Positions 31,472 through 32,081 of a stretch of DNA of 32,081 nt are shown here, in pieces. The DNA is taken from NCBI GenBank assembly GCA_049284695.1, contig JBAPYK010000007.1:1-32081 (forward strand), written 5' to 3'. A program made the position numbers and the translations under genes. The notes beneath the pieces were generated by a model. It was not told where the DNA came from. It did not search any database and saw only the letters and a program-made list of their open reading frames with translations. How positions within the stretch are numbered: position 1 is the stretch's first letter; each line of letters opens with the position of its first letter. This stretch comes from Rhodoplanes sp049284695. GTDB lineage: Bacteria > Pseudomonadota > Alphaproteobacteria > Rhizobiales > Xanthobacteraceae.

Positions 31472-31852
31472 GGCTACATTTCCTCGCGGGCGGTCGCGGC
31501 AAGGCACGCGAGTGATAGCAAGTCCTCTTTGTGAGCCGTGTGAAAGAGGTCACCATCGCTGACTCGGCCAAGGACAATTCTAAGCAGTATAGGATCTTTC
31601 TCGTCTTGCCGCGCTGTGTCGTGCTGATGCGCTCATAGAATCGGTTGCGTTTGCTAAGCAAACGGCATGCCAAACCGGCTCCAGAGCGTCGCTGAGTTTT
31701 AAATAACGAATTGAGGTGCGCGGCGCGCGCGAGTCTCGACGACAGGCGCAACGTCACGTTTGGTCACGTGTCACGGTGCGAGTGCCGGACCTTCCCGAAC
31801 GCAGAGTTCGCGTCTCCGCTGACGGCCGTCGAAACTCGGTTCGTAAATTTCG
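31472..31852. other. Stretch without a recognisable gene
   Basis: About 380 bp between two minus-strand genes. No frame with coding character, no RNA gene and no clear terminator was seen. The promoter of the DUF6647 gene should be in its left part. Confidence 0.45.
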
Positions 31853-32081
31853 TCAGCTCACCAATGACGCTGCAATCTCATCCGGAGACCAATCCGCTAC
31901 TGCCTCGATGACGCGAACGCATGTTCCGTGCATGCGATCGATGAGGACGTGCGTGCAGTACTTGTCGTCGATTTCAGAAATCGCGAGCCGCGTCGATGGC
32001 ATCCACAGCAATGGAACCACCAGATCGCCAGGCCAGATACGCCAAGCCGAGCCGTCCTCAAGTTCGACGATGTAGCTCTTC
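31853..32081 (-). CDS. Hypothetical protein, 5' end outside the window
   Basis: The last 75 codons of a minus-strand gene that begins beyond the right edge. The protein reads KSYIVELEDGSAWRIWPGDL, then a WMPSTRLAISEIDDKYCTHV segment and VRVIEAVADWSPDEIAASL before the stop. The regular beta-strand pattern and tryptophans look like a real small domain, comparable to short hypothetical proteins of Bradyrhizobium relatives. No function can be given. Confidence 0.5.
   Translation of the reverse strand, partial: KSYIVELEDGSAWRIWPGDLVVPLLWMPSTRLAISEIDDKYCTHVLIDRMHGTCVRVIEAVADWSPDEIAASLVS

Noticed and set aside
29912..32081. Genomic island inserted at tRNA-Glu
   Set aside because: No integrase and no repeat of the tRNA 3' end is seen before the window ends.

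Overview
The window is chromosomal DNA of a diazotrophic alphaproteobacterium, most likely order Hyphomicrobiales (Bradyrhizobiaceae/Xanthobacteraceae-like). Three things point there: a rhizobial-type NifA with the CX11-CX19-CX4-C oxygen-sensing motif, the gene run yajC-secD-secF-Mth938-squalene/phytoene synthase with trmFO close by, and small families (DUF1127, DUF6455, DUF6647, glycine-rich secreted protein) typical of that order. The DNA is GC-rich throughout, apart from short intergenic AT-rich patches. No insertion sequence, prophage or CRISPR array was found.

Region 1 (about 1-1970): a terminator-like hairpin of an off-window gene, then a cytochrome P450 on the plus strand, convergent with the nif cluster.

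Region 2 (about 1968-18503, all minus strand, read right to left): a compact Mo-nitrogenase cluster. The order of transcription is nifA; nifB-fdxN-nifZ-nifT; nifH-nifD-nifK-nifE-nifN-nifX-DUF269-fdxB-nifQ; hesB/iscA-nifV-(58-aa ORF)-nifW. Three promoters of the sigma54/NifA type can be read directly: in front of nifB (two tandem TGT-N10-ACA activator sites), nifH (one site) and hesB (one site plus a degenerate one). The cluster therefore looks like three NifA-activated transcription units plus nifA itself. NifH, NifD and NifK form the enzyme. NifB makes the cofactor core, with FdxN and FdxB as likely electron donors. NifE, NifN, NifX and NifQ assemble FeMo-co, NifV supplies homocitrate, and NifZ, NifW, NifT and HesB act in maturation. 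nifU, nifS and fixABCX are not in this window. Unusual points are a 58-aa ORF translationally coupled to nifW, a tandem 20-residue repeat at the NifE C-terminus, and hairpins after nifH and nifD.

Region 3 (about 18504-22540): genes with no obvious nif role: a gamma-resorcylate-decarboxylase-like amidohydrolase, a Cys-containing DUF6455 protein, a MaoC-type hydratase and a glycine-rich secreted protein (all minus), then a DUF1127 protein and a 38-aa membrane peptide (plus) ended by a clear intrinsic terminator.

Region 4 (about 22617-29520): housekeeping. trmFO and a kinase-like/AMP-ligase-tail fusion gene lie on the plus strand. Convergent to them is the minus-strand run yajC, secD, secF, Mth938-domain gene and squalene/phytoene synthase-like gene.

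Region 5 (29912-32081): tRNA-Glu(UUC), then a loosely packed stretch with two small conserved-looking hypothetical genes (one a HExxH putative metalloprotease), one probable gene remnant and a gene cut by the window edge.
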